Source of the DNA: Gammaproteobacteria bacterium
GTDB lineage: Bacteria; Pseudomonadota; Gammaproteobacteria; Xanthomonadales; Wenzhouxiangellaceae
DNA: 64,000 bases
NCBI GenBank assembly: GCA_021772975.1
Contig: JAJFKY010000022.1
Span: forward strand, 1-64,000
Reading direction: 5' to 3'
In this document: positions 18,035 through 27,664 of the stretch, piece by piece
Layout: every line of letters begins with the position of its first letter
Position numbering within the stretch: position 1 is the stretch's first letter
Translations under genes and position numbers: made by a program
The notes under the pieces: model-generated
Database searches by the model: none
The model's input: the letters and a program-made list of their open reading frames with translations, nothing else
Told to the model about the DNA's origin: nothing

Positions 18035-20560
18035 ATGGTTGAGGTTTCTAACTTCTGGACTGGGTTGCACCATTGGTGGCTGCATCTGCTGCGCAAGATT
18101 CTGCATCTGTGGGTACGCGCCCGCAGCCTGCCCCAACCGCTGGCTGAGCTGGACATCAATCCACAGCAACCCGTCTGCTATATTCTGGAAAGTTACGCGT
18201 TATCCTCACTGCTGATTCTGGAGCAGGCCTGTCGCGATCACCAACTGCCCACTCCACTGGCTGCGTTGCACGTTGGTAATGCACACTTATCCCGCAGTTA
18301 CGGTGCATTGGAGCGCTTTCAGGGGCTTTTTTTGCGCCATAAGCAACCGCGGCGAAGTTCCGCGGTCTTGCAGCAACTGCTGACATCCGGCTCTATACCT
18401 GATGACCAGGAATTACAGATTGTGCCGGTCACGGTACTGGTCGGCCGGGCGCCGGACCAGGAAGTCAGCCTGACCAAAATCCTGTTCAGTGAAAACTGGG
18501 AAGTCGCCGGGCGCATCCGGCGACTGCTCAGCCTGCTGATCAACGGGCGCGGTACACTGGTTCAGTTTGGCCAGACCCAGCGCTTATCGGAACTGCGCGC
18601 CGAGGGGCTGGACGAGCAACGCACGCTGCGCAAGCTCAACCGCGTACTGCGTACTCACTTCCGCCGGGTCCGAACCGCCGCCATCGGTCCGGATCGCTCT
18701 CATCGCCGTACCCTGCTGGACAATATTATCAAGCGCGATGTGGTCCAGGACGCCATTGAGGCGCATGCCCGCAAGACGAACATACCGCACGCCGAGGCAC
18801 AGCAGGAAGCACACCGTTACGCGCATGAAATAGCCGCCAATTATTCATTTACCTTTATCCGCAGCTCTGAGATTCTGCTGAGCTGGTTCTGGAGCCGTAT
18901 TTACCGGGGAGTGGAAGTCCATCACTTCAAGCAGTTTCAAAAGATCGCGCCCGGACATGAAGTGGTGTATGTGCCTTGCCACCGCAGTCATATCGATTAT
19001 CTGCTGGTGTCTTTCATCCTGTTTCAGCGCGGCTTCGTGCCGCCGCACGTGGCCGCCGGAGTGAATCTGAATCTGCCGGTGCTGGGTTCTTTCATTCGCC
19101 GCGGCGGTGGTTTTTTTCTACGCCGCAGTTTCCGCAGCCAGGCGCTGTATGCCACGGTGTTTAATGAATACCTGAGCACCCTGCTGAATCGCGGCGTGCA
19201 TATTGAATACTTTATTGAAGGCACCCGCAGCCGTACCGGCCGGCTGCTGCCACCGCGCGCCGGCATGCTGGCGATGACCGTCAAGGCATTTTTGCAGGCG
19301 CCCAAACGGCCGGTGCTGTTTCAACCGATTTATGTCGGTTATGAGGCCCTGGTCGAAGGTCGCTCTTATCAGAAGGAGCTAAGCGGTTCGGCCAAACGCA
19401 AGGAATCCTGGTGGGATTTGATTACCAGCGTATTCAGCATATTGCGGCGCAATTACGGACAGGTCAATGTCAGTTTTGGTCAGCCGATCCTGCTGTCCGA
19501 GCTGCTGGATCAGCATCATCCTGACTGGCAGCAATTGCCTGCCGATGAACCGCCTAAAGCCAGTATGCTGAATCCGGTGGTGGATGACGTGGCGCAGCGC
19601 ATCATGGTCAATATCAACCGCTGTGCGCATGTCAATCCGGTTAATCTGCTGTCCATCAGTCTATTGGCGACCAGGCAGCGGGCACTGGATGAGCAGGACC
19701 TCAGCGACCTGCTGAACCTGTACCTCGAGCTGTTACCTGAAGTGCCTTATTCAGAATCCATCACGATTACCGAAAAAGACCCTGCCGGGATCATCCAATA
19801 CGGTATGGAACTGGGTATTCTGACCCGCCAGGAACACGAGCTGGGCAACATTATTCATGCTGAACCCAAACAGGCGGTACTGCTGTCTTATTATCGCAAT
19901 AATATTGCCCACCTGATCGCGGTCCCCTCATTGATAGCCAGCTGCTTTCTGCATACCCAGGTGGTCAAGCGCCAGCGGTTGATCGATATCTGCCGCTCGG
20001 TCTATCCATTATTGCGCAACGAACTGTTTCTGCCCTGGGCTGATGCCGCGCTGGAAGATGTGGTCGATGCCCACCTGGGAATATTTGAACAGCTTGGTCT
20101 GATTCAGGAAATCGATGCCGGTCAACGTTATCAAAGAGCCACCGGCGGCAGCCGTGAAGCTTATCTGCTGCGGCTGATTGCACACAGCCTGCTGCAAACC
20201 CTGGAGCGCATCTACATTACCGTAGCGGTATTGGAAAAAAATGGTTCCGGCAACCTGGGCCGGCTGGACCTGGAGAAACTGTGTCAGCAAAGTGCTGAAC
20301 GGCTCAGCATTCTGCACCAGTTCGAAGCACCGGAATTCGCCGACCGTTCACTGTTCAAACAGCTGATCGAACAGATGCTGATGATGGGCCTGCTGCAGCG
20401 CGATGACGACAGCCGGTTCGTGTTTGACCAGGCTCTGGCGCAGTTGAATATTGACGCCAAATTGATTTTGAGCAAGGAAATCCGGCACAGCATTCTGCAG
20501 ATCGCCCCCCGCAAAATCAGCCCGCCAGCGACCGATGAAAAGCCGCCTCAACCAGCCTGA
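18035..20560 (+). CDS. plsB: Glycerol-3-phosphate acyltransferase
   Basis: An 841-residue inner-membrane acyltransferase that adds the first acyl chain to glycerol-3-phosphate. The catalytic HX4D motif is CHRSHID, with His316 and Asp321; FIEGTRSRTGR and LFQPIYVGYE are blocks III and IV. The frame is open back to 17873, overlapping the S9 gene. The ATG at 18035 gives a length near the 807 residues of E. coli PlsB and starts just before a WWLHLLRKILHLWVR amphipathic segment like that in homologues. Residues before this have no conservation I can see. Confidence 0.9.
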   Translation: MVEVSNFWTGLHHWWLHLLRKILHLWVRARSLPQPLAELDINPQQPVCYILESYALSSLLILEQACRDHQLPTPLAALHVGNAHLSRSYGALERFQGLFLRHKQPRRSSAVLQQLLTSGSIPDDQELQIVPVTVLVGRAPDQEVSLTKILFSENWEVAGRIRRLLSLLINGRGTLVQFGQTQRLSELRAEGLDEQRTLRKLNRVLRTHFRRVRTAAIGPDRSHRRTLLDNIIKRDVVQDAIEAHARKTNIPHAEAQQEAHRYAHEIAANYSFTFIRSSEILLSWFWSRIYRGVEVHHFKQFQKIAPGHEVVYVPCHRSHIDYLLVSFILFQRGFVPPHVAAGVNLNLPVLGSFIRRGGGFFLRRSFRSQALYATVFNEYLSTLLNRGVHIEYFIEGTRSRTGRLLPPRAGMLAMTVKAFLQAPKRPVLFQPIYVGYEALVEGRSYQKELSGSAKRKESWWDLITSVFSILRRNYGQVNVSFGQPILLSELLDQHHPDWQQLPADEPPKASMLNPVVDDVAQRIMVNINRCAHVNPVNLLSISLLATRQRALDEQDLSDLLNLYLELLPEVPYSESITITEKDPAGIIQYGMELGILTRQEHELGNIIHAEPKQAVLLSYYRNNIAHLIAVPSLIASCFLHTQVVKRQRLIDICRSVYPLLRNELFLPWADAALEDVVDAHLGIFEQLGLIQEIDAGQRYQRATGGSREAYLLRLIAHSLLQTLERIYITVAVLEKNGSGNLGRLDLEKLCQQSAERLSILHQFEAPEFADRSLFKQLIEQMLMMGLLQRDDDSRFVFDQALAQLNIDAKLILSKEIRHSILQIAPRKISPPATDEKPPQPA

Positions 20561-20584
20561 CGGTGGCGGATAAACTGCACCCGC

Positions 20585-20788
20585 TCAGGCATTTAAGTCG
20601 GGGATCATCCTGGATTGCCAATAGATCATCTGGTCCTTAAGCATTAATTTGCGTTTCTTCAGGCGACTGAGACGCAGCTGGTCCGCACCCGCTTGAGCTG
20701 CCAGCGCGGCAATCGCCTGATCCAGGTCACGGTGCTGCTGGCGCAACTCCATCAGATGTGCGGCTATACTATCCTGATCGGCTTCCAT
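20585..20788 (-). CDS. YdcH/DUF465 small helical protein
   Basis: A 67-residue all-helical protein with the DUF465 pattern: LRQQHRDLDQAI, then LSRLKKRKLMLKDQM. Members are short coiled coils of unknown role, common in Proteobacteria. The ATG at 20788 is preferred to the GTG at 20797 because GAAGAG lies eight bases ahead of the ATG. It is convergent with plsB, 24 bases away, and divergent from ttcA. Confidence 0.8.
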   Translation of the reverse strand: MEADQDSIAAHLMELRQQHRDLDQAIAALAAQAGADQLRLSRLKKRKLMLKDQMIYWQSRMIPDLNA

Positions 20789-20897
20789 ATTGTGCACTCT
20801 TCGTTGTCCATGCTACTGACCAGTCCAAATCGAAATGCCGTATTGCACAAGCCGTATCCTGGAAAACTTAATTAATGATGATTACGATAACGCTGCC

Positions 20898-21776
20898 ATG
20901 AATTTAGCACAAGCACGCAAACAGCAATACGCCGGCAACAAATTATCCAAACGCCTGCGCCGCCAGGTCGGCCAGGCCATCGAAGACTATCGTATGATCG
21001 AACACGGTGATCGCGTCATGGTGTGCCTGTCCGGTGGCAAGGATTCTTACGTCATGCTGGATATGCTGTTGAGTCTGCAACGCAAGGCACCGGTGGAGTT
21101 TGAACTGGTGGCGGTCAACCTGGATCAGAAACAACCGGGCTTTCCTGAGCATGTACTGCCCACATACCTGCAGCGACTCGGTGTGCCTTACCACGTCATC
21201 GAACAGGATACCTATAGCGTGGTGAAGCGGGTTATTCCGGAAGGCAAGACGACCTGCGGATTATGTTCCCGGATGCGCCGGGGTGCGCTGTATCACTACG
21301 CGCATGAACATGGCTTCACCAAGCTAGCGCTGGGTCATCATATGGATGACATCGTGGAAACCCTGTTTCTGAATCTGTTTCATGGCGCCCGTCTGAAAGC
21401 CATGCCGCCTAAACTACGCAGCGATGACGGGCGGCATGTGGTTATCCGTCCACTGGCATACTGCCGGGAAAAAGACCTGGCTCGCCAGGCGCAGCAAGCG
21501 GAATATCCGATCATTCCGTGTAACTTATGTGGCAGTCAGATCAATCTGCAACGGCAGATGATCAAAGCCATGCTGGCCGACTGGGAACGCCAGCAGCCAG
21601 GCCGGGTGGAAAATATCTTTACCGCACTGCGTAATGTTTCACCTTCACAACTGGCGGATACCCGTTTATTCGATTTTCATAATCTGATCAGCAACTCCGG
21701 GCAGGACGCTGCCAGCCATCCGCAGGCCAGCGCCAGCAGCTGGCTTAAACCCGTCACCGCAGGAGCCTCGACATGA
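20898..21776 (+). CDS. ttcA: tRNA 2-thiocytidine(32) synthetase
   Basis: A 292-residue PP-loop enzyme that thiolates C32 of certain tRNAs with a [4Fe-4S] cluster. The ATP loop SGGKDS is at residues 45-50. Two CxxC pairs that define TtcA are at 120/123 (TTCGLC) and 208/211 (IPCNLC). [15 protein letters not shown] is the conserved adenylation helix. The ATG at 20898 starts the usual [11 protein letters not shown]-terminus; the frame opens earlier at 20835. It overlaps the next gene by ATGA. Confidence 0.93.
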   Translation: MNLAQARKQQYAGNKLSKRLRRQVGQAIEDYRMIEHGDRVMVCLSGGKDSYVMLDMLLSLQRKAPVEFELVAVNLDQKQPGFPEHVLPTYLQRLGVPYHVIEQDTYSVVKRVIPEGKTTCGLCSRMRRGALYHYAHEHGFTKLALGHHMDDIVETLFLNLFHGARLKAMPPKLRSDDGRHVVIRPLAYCREKDLARQAQQAEYPIIPCNLCGSQINLQRQMIKAMLADWERQQPGRVENIFTALRNVSPSQLADTRLFDFHNLISNSGQDAASHPQASASSWLKPVTAGAST

Positions 21777-22888
21777 GCATTTCAGATCACGGCCGGCGTC
21801 GCTTTATTGGCCAGAGCGGAGCTGCCGCCAGCACTCTGCTGTTGGCCGCCTGTGGTCAGAATGCCAGCGCACCGGCGTCGGTTGATTCCAGTGCGCAACA
21901 ACAGACCTTTCGCTGGAAAATGGCTACCACCTGGCCACGTGATCTACCCGGCGCGGGTACCGGTGCACAGCGACTGGCCGATACCATCCGCGCGATGAGC
22001 AACGGACGACTGGATATCAGTCTGTATGGCGCTGGCGAGTTGGTGCCGGCTTTTGAAGTATTTGACAGCGCCTCGTCGGGCACGGTTGAGATGGGGCACG
22101 GTGCGGCTTATTACTGGAAAGGCAAAGCGCCCGCCAGCCAGTTTTACGGCAGCGTGCCGTTTGGCATGAATGCGCTGGAGAACAATGCCTGGCTGTACTA
22201 TGGCGGCGGGCTGGAATTATGGAATGAGGTCTATGCGCCATTCGGTTTGCAGGCCTTTCCGGCCGGCAATACCGGGGTACAGATGGGCGGCTGGTATAAC
22301 CGGGAGATCCATTCGCTGGCTGATCTGCAGGGGCTGAAAATCCGTATGCCGGGGCTGGGCGGAGAGGTCATGCGCCGCGCCGGAGCGACGGTCCAGAATA
22401 TTCCCGGAGCGGAAATTTTCACCGCGTTATCCACCGGCACCATCGACGCTACCGAATGGATTGGTCCGTGGAACGACCTGGCCTTCGGTCTTTATCAGGC
22501 CGCCCGGTATTATTATTACCCCGGCTGGCAGGAACCCGGTTCCATCCTGGAATGCATCGTTAACCAGGCCGCCTTTGATGCCCTGCCCAATGACCTGCAG
22601 CAGATCGTGCGGATCGCCTGTCAGGCAGTCAATATGGATGTGCACTGTGAATACACTGCCCGTAATCAACAGGCGCTGGATACTCTGGTGAATCAGCACG
22701 GCACACAGCTGCGCCAGTTTCCGGATGAAGTCCTGGCCCGCCTGAAGACCATCAGCCAGTCAGTGCTGCAGGAGATTGCCGAAGGCGATCCCATGTCGCG
22801 GCGCGTATATGATTCATATTTCAGTTTTCTGTCCCAGGTGCGACAGTGGACCGCTAAATCTGAGCAGGTTTTTTTGCAGATCCGGTAA
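21773..22888 (+). CDS. TRAP transporter substrate-binding lipoprotein (DctP family)
   Basis: A 371-residue DctP-family binding protein. The N-terminus has a Tat-like HGRRRFIG motif and a lipobox LLAAC with Cys27, so it is probably a folded, lipid-anchored periplasmic protein. [49 protein letters not shown] and [12 protein letters not shown] match the 2-oxo-acid/mannitol-chloroaromatic TRAP subgroup (TakP-like). It is translationally coupled to ttcA. The matching large permease is on the opposite strand downstream, and no small permease is present nearby. Confidence 0.88.
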   Translation: MSISDHGRRRFIGQSGAAASTLLLAACGQNASAPASVDSSAQQQTFRWKMATTWPRDLPGAGTGAQRLADTIRAMSNGRLDISLYGAGELVPAFEVFDSASSGTVEMGHGAAYYWKGKAPASQFYGSVPFGMNALENNAWLYYGGGLELWNEVYAPFGLQAFPAGNTGVQMGGWYNREIHSLADLQGLKIRMPGLGGEVMRRAGATVQNIPGAEIFTALSTGTIDATEWIGPWNDLAFGLYQAARYYYYPGWQEPGSILECIVNQAAFDALPNDLQQIVRIACQAVNMDVHCEYTARNQQALDTLVNQHGTQLRQFPDEVLARLKTISQSVLQEIAEGDPMSRRVYDSYFSFLSQVRQWTAKSEQVFLQIR

Positions 22889-23017
22889 ATCAGCCTGCTG
22901 CTGTTCCGAATTCAGCGAGGAATGTCAGCTAATGGGCAAAATTGTCAACTTTGCTTGAGACAATAAACAACTAGTTCGGACGGTAACGCGTTCATGGCAG
23001 ATTAAATCAGAGGCTGC

Positions 23018-24376
23018 CTAACTTAATAAGCCCGGCAGCCAGGTCACCAGCCCCGGAAACAACGCCAGCAGTACCAGCAGCAATAACTGAATGCCGATAA
23101 ACGGCATTACGCCACGATATAACTGCCGCGTGGTAATCCGGTCCCCGGCAACGCCGCGCAGATAAAACAGCGCAAATCCAAACGGCGGTGTCAGAAATGA
23201 GGTTTGCAGATTAACCGCGATCATAATACCCAGCCACAGCGGGGAAATACCCATGCTGAATAATACCGGCGCGACAATCGGCACCACCACATAGGTGATC
23301 TCGATAAAATCGAGCAGAAAACCCAGCACGAAAATGACCGCCATCACCACCAGCATGGCAGTGATCACACCACCAGGCAGGTTTTCCAGCGCGTGGCTGA
23401 CTACCCGGTCTCCGGCAAAGCCCCGGAATACCAGCGCGAACAGTGCCGCGGCGATCAGAATCATGAAGACCATACTGGTTATTTGCGCGGTACGCAGCAC
23501 CACCGCGCGCAACACCCGCCAATTTAATTTGCCGCGCACAGCGGCCATCATTGTGGCGCCTGCCGCACCGACCGCGGCGGCCTCCGTCGGTGAGGCAACG
23601 CCGAATAATATCGAGCCCAGCACCAGCACAATCAGCAATAACGGCGCAGCCAGCAGTTTTAACACCTGCACGGCACCAGGTCTGGTCAGCTTGCCTGCCT
23701 CGGTTTGCTTCGGCCTGGCGAAGATCATGACATACAGGCAATACAGCGCCACCAGCAACACCCCCGGCAGTAATGCGCCTGCAAACAGATCGCCTACCGA
23801 GACCGTATCAGGGCTGAATATGCCCTGACTGATCTGAGCCTGCTGGTAAGCATTGGCCAGCACGTCGCCGAGCAACACCAGAGCGATCGAGGGTGGAATA
23901 ATCTGTCCCAGCGTGCCGGCCGCACAAATGCTGCCGGAGGCCAGGGCCGGAGAATAACCGCGCTGCAGCATGCTGGGCAGCGCCAGTAAACCCATGGTCA
24001 CCACGGTAGCACCGACAATACCGGTACTGGCGGCCAGCAGCGCGCCCACCAGCATGACCGCCAGCGCCAGACCACTACGGACATTTCCCAGCACCTGTTC
24101 CATAGTCAGCAACAGTTCTTCAGCCAGTTTGGAACGCTCCAGCATACTGCCCATAAACACAAATGCCGGCACCGCGACCAGTGTCTGGTTGAGCATCAGG
24201 CCAAAAACCCGGTTGGGAAAAGCGTTCAGAAAAGCGCTGTCGAATACCCCCAGCAGACTACCCAGACCGGCTGCCAGCAGCGATACTCCGGCCAGCGTAA
24301 AGGCCACCGGATAGCCCGCCAGCAGCACCACCAGCAATGCCACGAACAGTAACAGCGGCGGTACGAACTCCGGCAT
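23018..24376 (-). CDS. TRAP transporter large permease (DctM family)
   Basis: A 452-residue, twelve-or-more-helix DctM permease driving sodium-coupled import. Signatures include VPAFVFMGSMLERSKLAEEL, ASTGIVGATVVTMGLLALP, GTLGQIIPPSIALVLLGD, ASPTEAAAVGAAGA and LQTSFLTPPFGFALFYLRG. It suits the DctP upstream in subgroup, but the two genes converge and the DctQ small subunit is missing. The ATG at 24376 is preferred to the TTG before it. It sits 29 bases after the carbonic-anhydrase-like gene and is probably co-transcribed with it. Confidence 0.9.
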   Translation of the reverse strand: MPEFVPPLLLFVALLVVLLAGYPVAFTLAGVSLLAAGLGSLLGVFDSAFLNAFPNRVFGLMLNQTLVAVPAFVFMGSMLERSKLAEELLLTMEQVLGNVRSGLALAVMLVGALLAASTGIVGATVVTMGLLALPSMLQRGYSPALASGSICAAGTLGQIIPPSIALVLLGDVLANAYQQAQISQGIFSPDTVSVGDLFAGALLPGVLLVALYCLYVMIFARPKQTEAGKLTRPGAVQVLKLLAAPLLLIVLVLGSILFGVASPTEAAAVGAAGATMMAAVRGKLNWRVLRAVVLRTAQITSMVFMILIAAALFALVFRGFAGDRVVSHALENLPGGVITAMLVVMAVIFVLGFLLDFIEITYVVVPIVAPVLFSMGISPLWLGIMIAVNLQTSFLTPPFGFALFYLRGVAGDRITTRQLYRGVMPFIGIQLLLLVLLALFPGLVTWLPGLLS

Positions 24377-24405
24377 CAACCGTGCTGATTCAAACGCTGA
24401 TGCAT

Positions 24406-24960
24406 TCAGACCTCATCGGTATTACCGAGATATTTGTCCTTCAGGCGGGCATAATGCTGGGCTGAATAATCCAGCATTTCCAACTCTTTGTCGGTCAGAT
24501 CCCGAATCGGCCTGGCCGGCCGGCCAAACCATAGTTGTTTACCGGTTATCTGTTCGCCGGGACTGACCAGACTGCCTGCGCCAAGCATGGCCTGATCACC
24601 GATCACCGCACCATCCAGCACAATTGAACCCATCCCGATCAGGCAACGATCACCGACCGTGCAGGCATGCAGAATGACACCATGTCCGATCGTCACGTAC
24701 TCCCCCACCCGTAACGGGAAGCCACCCGGTGAATACGGACCATCATGGGTAACATGCAGCGTGGAATTATCCTGGATGTTGGTATAGGCGCCCACTGAAA
24801 TATGTTCCAGGTCTCCGCGCAATACGGTGCCGGGCCATACAGACACATCATTGGCCAGCTTGACTTTACCAATCACCGTGGCGCTGGGGTCGACATAGAC
24901 GCGTTCACCCAGCGATGGCTGATGCTCCAGAAAGTTACGAACAGAATAGTACTTAGACAT
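24406..24960 (-). CDS. Gamma-class carbonic anhydrase-like protein (YrdA/PaaY family)
   Basis: A 184-residue left-handed beta-helix protein with hexapeptide repeats (VYVDPSATVIGKV, VSVWPGTVLRGD and similar). The zinc-site pattern is visible: LHVTHD, then IGHGVILHACTVGD with two His. Members hydrate CO2 or act as CoA thioesterases; many cytosolic homologues have no shown activity. Start ATG 24960. It precedes dctM on the same strand. Confidence 0.85.
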   Translation of the reverse strand: MSKYYSVRNFLEHQPSLGERVYVDPSATVIGKVKLANDVSVWPGTVLRGDLEHISVGAYTNIQDNSTLHVTHDGPYSPGGFPLRVGEYVTIGHGVILHACTVGDRCLIGMGSIVLDGAVIGDQAMLGAGSLVSPGEQITGKQLWFGRPARPIRDLTDKELEMLDYSAQHYARLKDKYLGNTDEV

Positions 24961-25289
24961 AATGACAGCTTCTCATCTATTCACAGCACATCGGTTCTGT
25001 AACAAAACAGCTAGTTATTGGCATTTTGTCAAAAACAGTTCCAGAAAAATGCTTTAAGTTATTGATTTATATTAAATATTACAATGATCTTTTTTTAACC
25101 AAATCGTAAAGAAGCCAGCATTTACAATACTTTAAGAAGCTATCGCAAATCTTATCGACAGAGTTATCCACAGCCGGTGTGTATAAGCAAGTGTGTCAGA
25201 CGGGTTATGTCAGGGCCTCCAGACCGCTACAATAACTGACCTTTTTCAGACTGACTAGTCTAACCCATCGCCTGCAACAGGAAGGTACC
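24961..25289. other. AT-rich intergenic region with DnaA-box cluster
   Basis: This 329-base divergent gap lies between the carbonic-anhydrase-like gene and argS. Bases about 25054-25110 are strongly AT-rich. Just after them come two perfect DnaA-box matches and one near match within 35 bases (25152-25186). No gene is visible. It must hold the promoters of both flanking genes. Confidence 0.6.
25152..25186. promoter_or_regulatory. Clustered DnaA-box-like sites
   Basis: TTATCGACA (25152-25160, one mismatch to TTATNCACA), TTATCCACA (25164-25172, perfect) and the reverse complement of TTATACACA (25178-25186, perfect) lie in 35 bases. The two perfect sites face each other. An AT-rich tract adjoins. 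They could be DnaA regulation of argS, a titration site or an origin component. Confidence 0.6.
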
Positions 25290-27050
25290 TTGAAAGAAGT
25301 CATTCATGAGTTGATCAGCCAAGCCCTGCACCGTCTGCGACGCATGGAATTGCTACCGGCTGATATTGATCCGGTTATCAAAATTGAGCACTCGCGCGTG
25401 CCCGAGCACGGTGACTATGCCTGCAATGTGGCCATGATGCTGGCTAAACAGGCCGGTATGCCGCCGATGCAGCTGGCCGAAGCGATCGTCAAGAAGATCC
25501 CGCAATCACGTCATATCGAAGAAATCAATGTTGCCAAACCTGGATTTATCAATGTCCGCCTGAGTAAATCCTGTCTGCTGAGCCTGATCAATGACGTGCT
25601 TGAGGCAGGTGAGTCGTATGGCTGTCAGCAGCCGGACCAACGTCAGCCGGTGACGGTTGAATTTGTCTCCGCCAACCCGACCGGCCCGTTGCATGTCGGC
25701 CATGGCCGTGGCGCTGCCTACGGAGCCAGCCTTTCAGCGCTGCTGGATGCGGCCGGATATGATGTGCACCGCGAATATTATGTCAATGATAATGGCCGGC
25801 AAATGGACATTCTGGCGGTCAGTGTGTGGCTGCGCTACCTGGAGTTGTGTGGAGAAAAAATCGGTTTTCCCGACAACGGCTATCGCGGTGATTATATTTA
25901 TGACATCGCGCGTGCGGTGCGCAGTGATCACGGTGACCGATTACGCCACACTCAGGTCGAAGTCTATGACGGTCTACCGCCTGATGAAGCCCATGGCGGT
26001 GATCGTGAAGCCTTTATTGATGCCTTGATCGCACGCGCCAGAGAGGTACTGGGCAAAGACGGCTTTGCGATCTGTTTTAACGCCGCGCTGGAGAGCATCC
26101 AACAGGATATCAAGGCAGACCTGGAGGATTTCGGGGTCTATTTTGATCGTTGGTTCTCTGAACGGGAACTGGAACAAAGCGGGGCGGTCACCGCGGCTAT
26201 CGAGCAATTAAAACAAACCACCCAGGTCTACACTCAGGATGGCGCACTGTGGTTTCGCGCCACGCATTTCGGTGACGAAAAAGACCGGGTAGTGGTGCGG
26301 GAAAACAGCCGCACCACCTATTTCGCTTCGGATATTGCTTATCTGCGCGACAAACTGGAACGCGGCTTCAAACCGGCTATTTACGTGCTCGGCGCCGATC
26401 ACCATGGCTATGTTTCACGCCTGCGGGCAGCCGCTGAAGGCATGGGTTACAACCCGGATGACCTGGAGATTCTACTGGTCCAGTTTGCCATTCTGTATCG
26501 CGGCGGGCAGCGGGTTCAGATGGGTACCCGCAGTGGTGAATTTGTCACGCTGCGTCAGCTGCGTGAAGAAATCGGCAATGACGCCGCCAGGTTCTTCTAT
26601 GTGCTGCGCTCTCATGAACAGCACATGGACTTTGATCTGGACAAGGCCAAATTACAAAGCAATGACAATCCGATTTATTATATTCAATATGCCCATGCCC
26701 GGATCGCCAGTGTGTTCCGTAACCTGGAACAAAGTGGTGACCGGCACAACCAGGCCATCGGCAGCGCGGCGCATAAATTACTGACCAATGACCACGAGCA
26801 GAAACTGTTGCGCACGCTGAGCCGCTATAAGGAATGCATCATGAATGCCGCCAACAGTCGCTGTCCTCACCAACTGGCGCATTATCTGCATGAGCTGGCA
26901 GGTGATTTCCATACTTACTACAACGCTGAGAAAGCTTTGGTGGATGACGAAAACCTGCGCAACGCACGCTTGAATCTGATGGCGGTCACGGCTCAGATTA
27001 TTCGTAATGGACTGAGCCTGCTGGGTTGCAGTGCTCCCGAGGAAATGTAG
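25290..27050 (+). CDS. argS: Arginyl-tRNA synthetase
   Basis: A 586-residue class I synthetase. The N-terminal Add1 domain (about 1-110) is followed by the HIGH-equivalent HVGHGRG in NPTGPLHVGHGRG, and the KMSK region is replaced by MGTRSGEF, as is common in ArgRS. Conserved YVLGADHHGYVSRL and NDNPIYYIQYAHARI complete the family pattern. It starts with TTG at 25290, chosen because AGGAAGG lies a few bases ahead and the family N-terminus begins there. An FtsN-like gene follows 12 bases later, a linkage seen in many Gammaproteobacteria. Confidence 0.95.
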   Translation: MKEVIHELISQALHRLRRMELLPADIDPVIKIEHSRVPEHGDYACNVAMMLAKQAGMPPMQLAEAIVKKIPQSRHIEEINVAKPGFINVRLSKSCLLSLINDVLEAGESYGCQQPDQRQPVTVEFVSANPTGPLHVGHGRGAAYGASLSALLDAAGYDVHREYYVNDNGRQMDILAVSVWLRYLELCGEKIGFPDNGYRGDYIYDIARAVRSDHGDRLRHTQVEVYDGLPPDEAHGGDREAFIDALIARAREVLGKDGFAICFNAALESIQQDIKADLEDFGVYFDRWFSERELEQSGAVTAAIEQLKQTTQVYTQDGALWFRATHFGDEKDRVVVRENSRTTYFASDIAYLRDKLERGFKPAIYVLGADHHGYVSRLRAAAEGMGYNPDDLEILLVQFAILYRGGQRVQMGTRSGEFVTLRQLREEIGNDAARFFYVLRSHEQHMDFDLDKAKLQSNDNPIYYIQYAHARIASVFRNLEQSGDRHNQAIGSAAHKLLTNDHEQKLLRTLSRYKECIMNAANSRCPHQLAHYLHELAGDFHTYYNAEKALVDDENLRNARLNLMAVTAQIIRNGLSLLGCSAPEEM

Positions 27051-27062
27051 GAGATCATTGGC

Positions 27063-27614
27063 ATGACCAGACGTCGTCAGGTACGCACCACTAAAACCGG
27101 CTACGGATCGGCCTGGTTATGGTTCTTCTGCGGGTTGGTCAGCGGACTGCTGCTGGCGACCATTGCCTTGCAGTCGGGTTGGATCCGGACGCCGGAATCG
27201 CTGCAGATTCCCGAACAGCCGATCGATGATGATGATCCGGCAGGCATTGCCGGCGGACAGGGTGAGCTGCCCGAGCGCCAGTATGATTTCTTCCGGGTAC
27301 TGCCGGAACAGGACCATATTGTGCCGCCGGAACAAATCGAACAAGACAGCCGCAACAATAATGACGGCTTGGCCGATACGGCCAGCAGTTATCAGTTGCA
27401 GGTCGGGTCTTTTCGTTCTGAAACTGATGCCGATGCGCTCAAGGCGAACCTGCTGCTGCTGGGTGTGGATGTACGGGTTATTCCGGTCAACGTCGATGGC
27501 GTTACCTGGCACCGGGTAAGGGTGGGACCTTTAAACAGCGCCAGAGAAGCGAACGCCATTCGGCAGCGGCTGGAAAACAACGGCTATCAGACGCTGGTGC
27601 TGCGCGAACAATAG
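27063..27614 (+). CDS. FtsN-like membrane protein with C-terminal SPOR domain
   Basis: A 183-residue bitopic protein: a short basic cytoplasmic N-terminus, one membrane helix (about residues 17-40), an acidic linker, then a SPOR domain (about 108-183, YQLQVGSFRSETDADALKANL to VRVGPLNSAREAN). SPOR domains bind denuded glycan strands at division sites. Position right after argS supports an FtsN role in the divisome, but the linker is much shorter than in E. coli FtsN. Genes often found next (hslVU) are absent here. Confidence 0.8.
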   Translation: MTRRRQVRTTKTGYGSAWLWFFCGLVSGLLLATIALQSGWIRTPESLQIPEQPIDDDDPAGIAGGQGELPERQYDFFRVLPEQDHIVPPEQIEQDSRNNNDGLADTASSYQLQVGSFRSETDADALKANLLLLGVDVRVIPVNVDGVTWHRVRVGPLNSAREANAIRQRLENNGYQTLVLREQ

Positions 27615-27627
27615 GGGTAGGGATAGC

Positions 27628-27649
27628 GGTCCGGCCAGCTGGCCGGACC
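27628..27649. terminator. Perfect palindrome between convergent genes
   Basis: GGTCCGGCCAG and CTGGCCGGACC form a perfect 11-base dyad with no loop bases, placed between the FtsN-like gene and the convergent dehydrogenase. There is no T-run, so an intrinsic terminator is not certain; an mRNA end-stabilising hairpin is equally likely. Confidence 0.5.
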
Positions 27650-27664
27650 GGTCGTGGCTGCGCG

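Noticed and set aside
24961-25289. Chromosomal origin as a firm call
   Set aside because: The DnaA boxes and AT-rich tract fit, but the usual origin genes are absent and gene strands do not diverge from this point; kept as a finding only.
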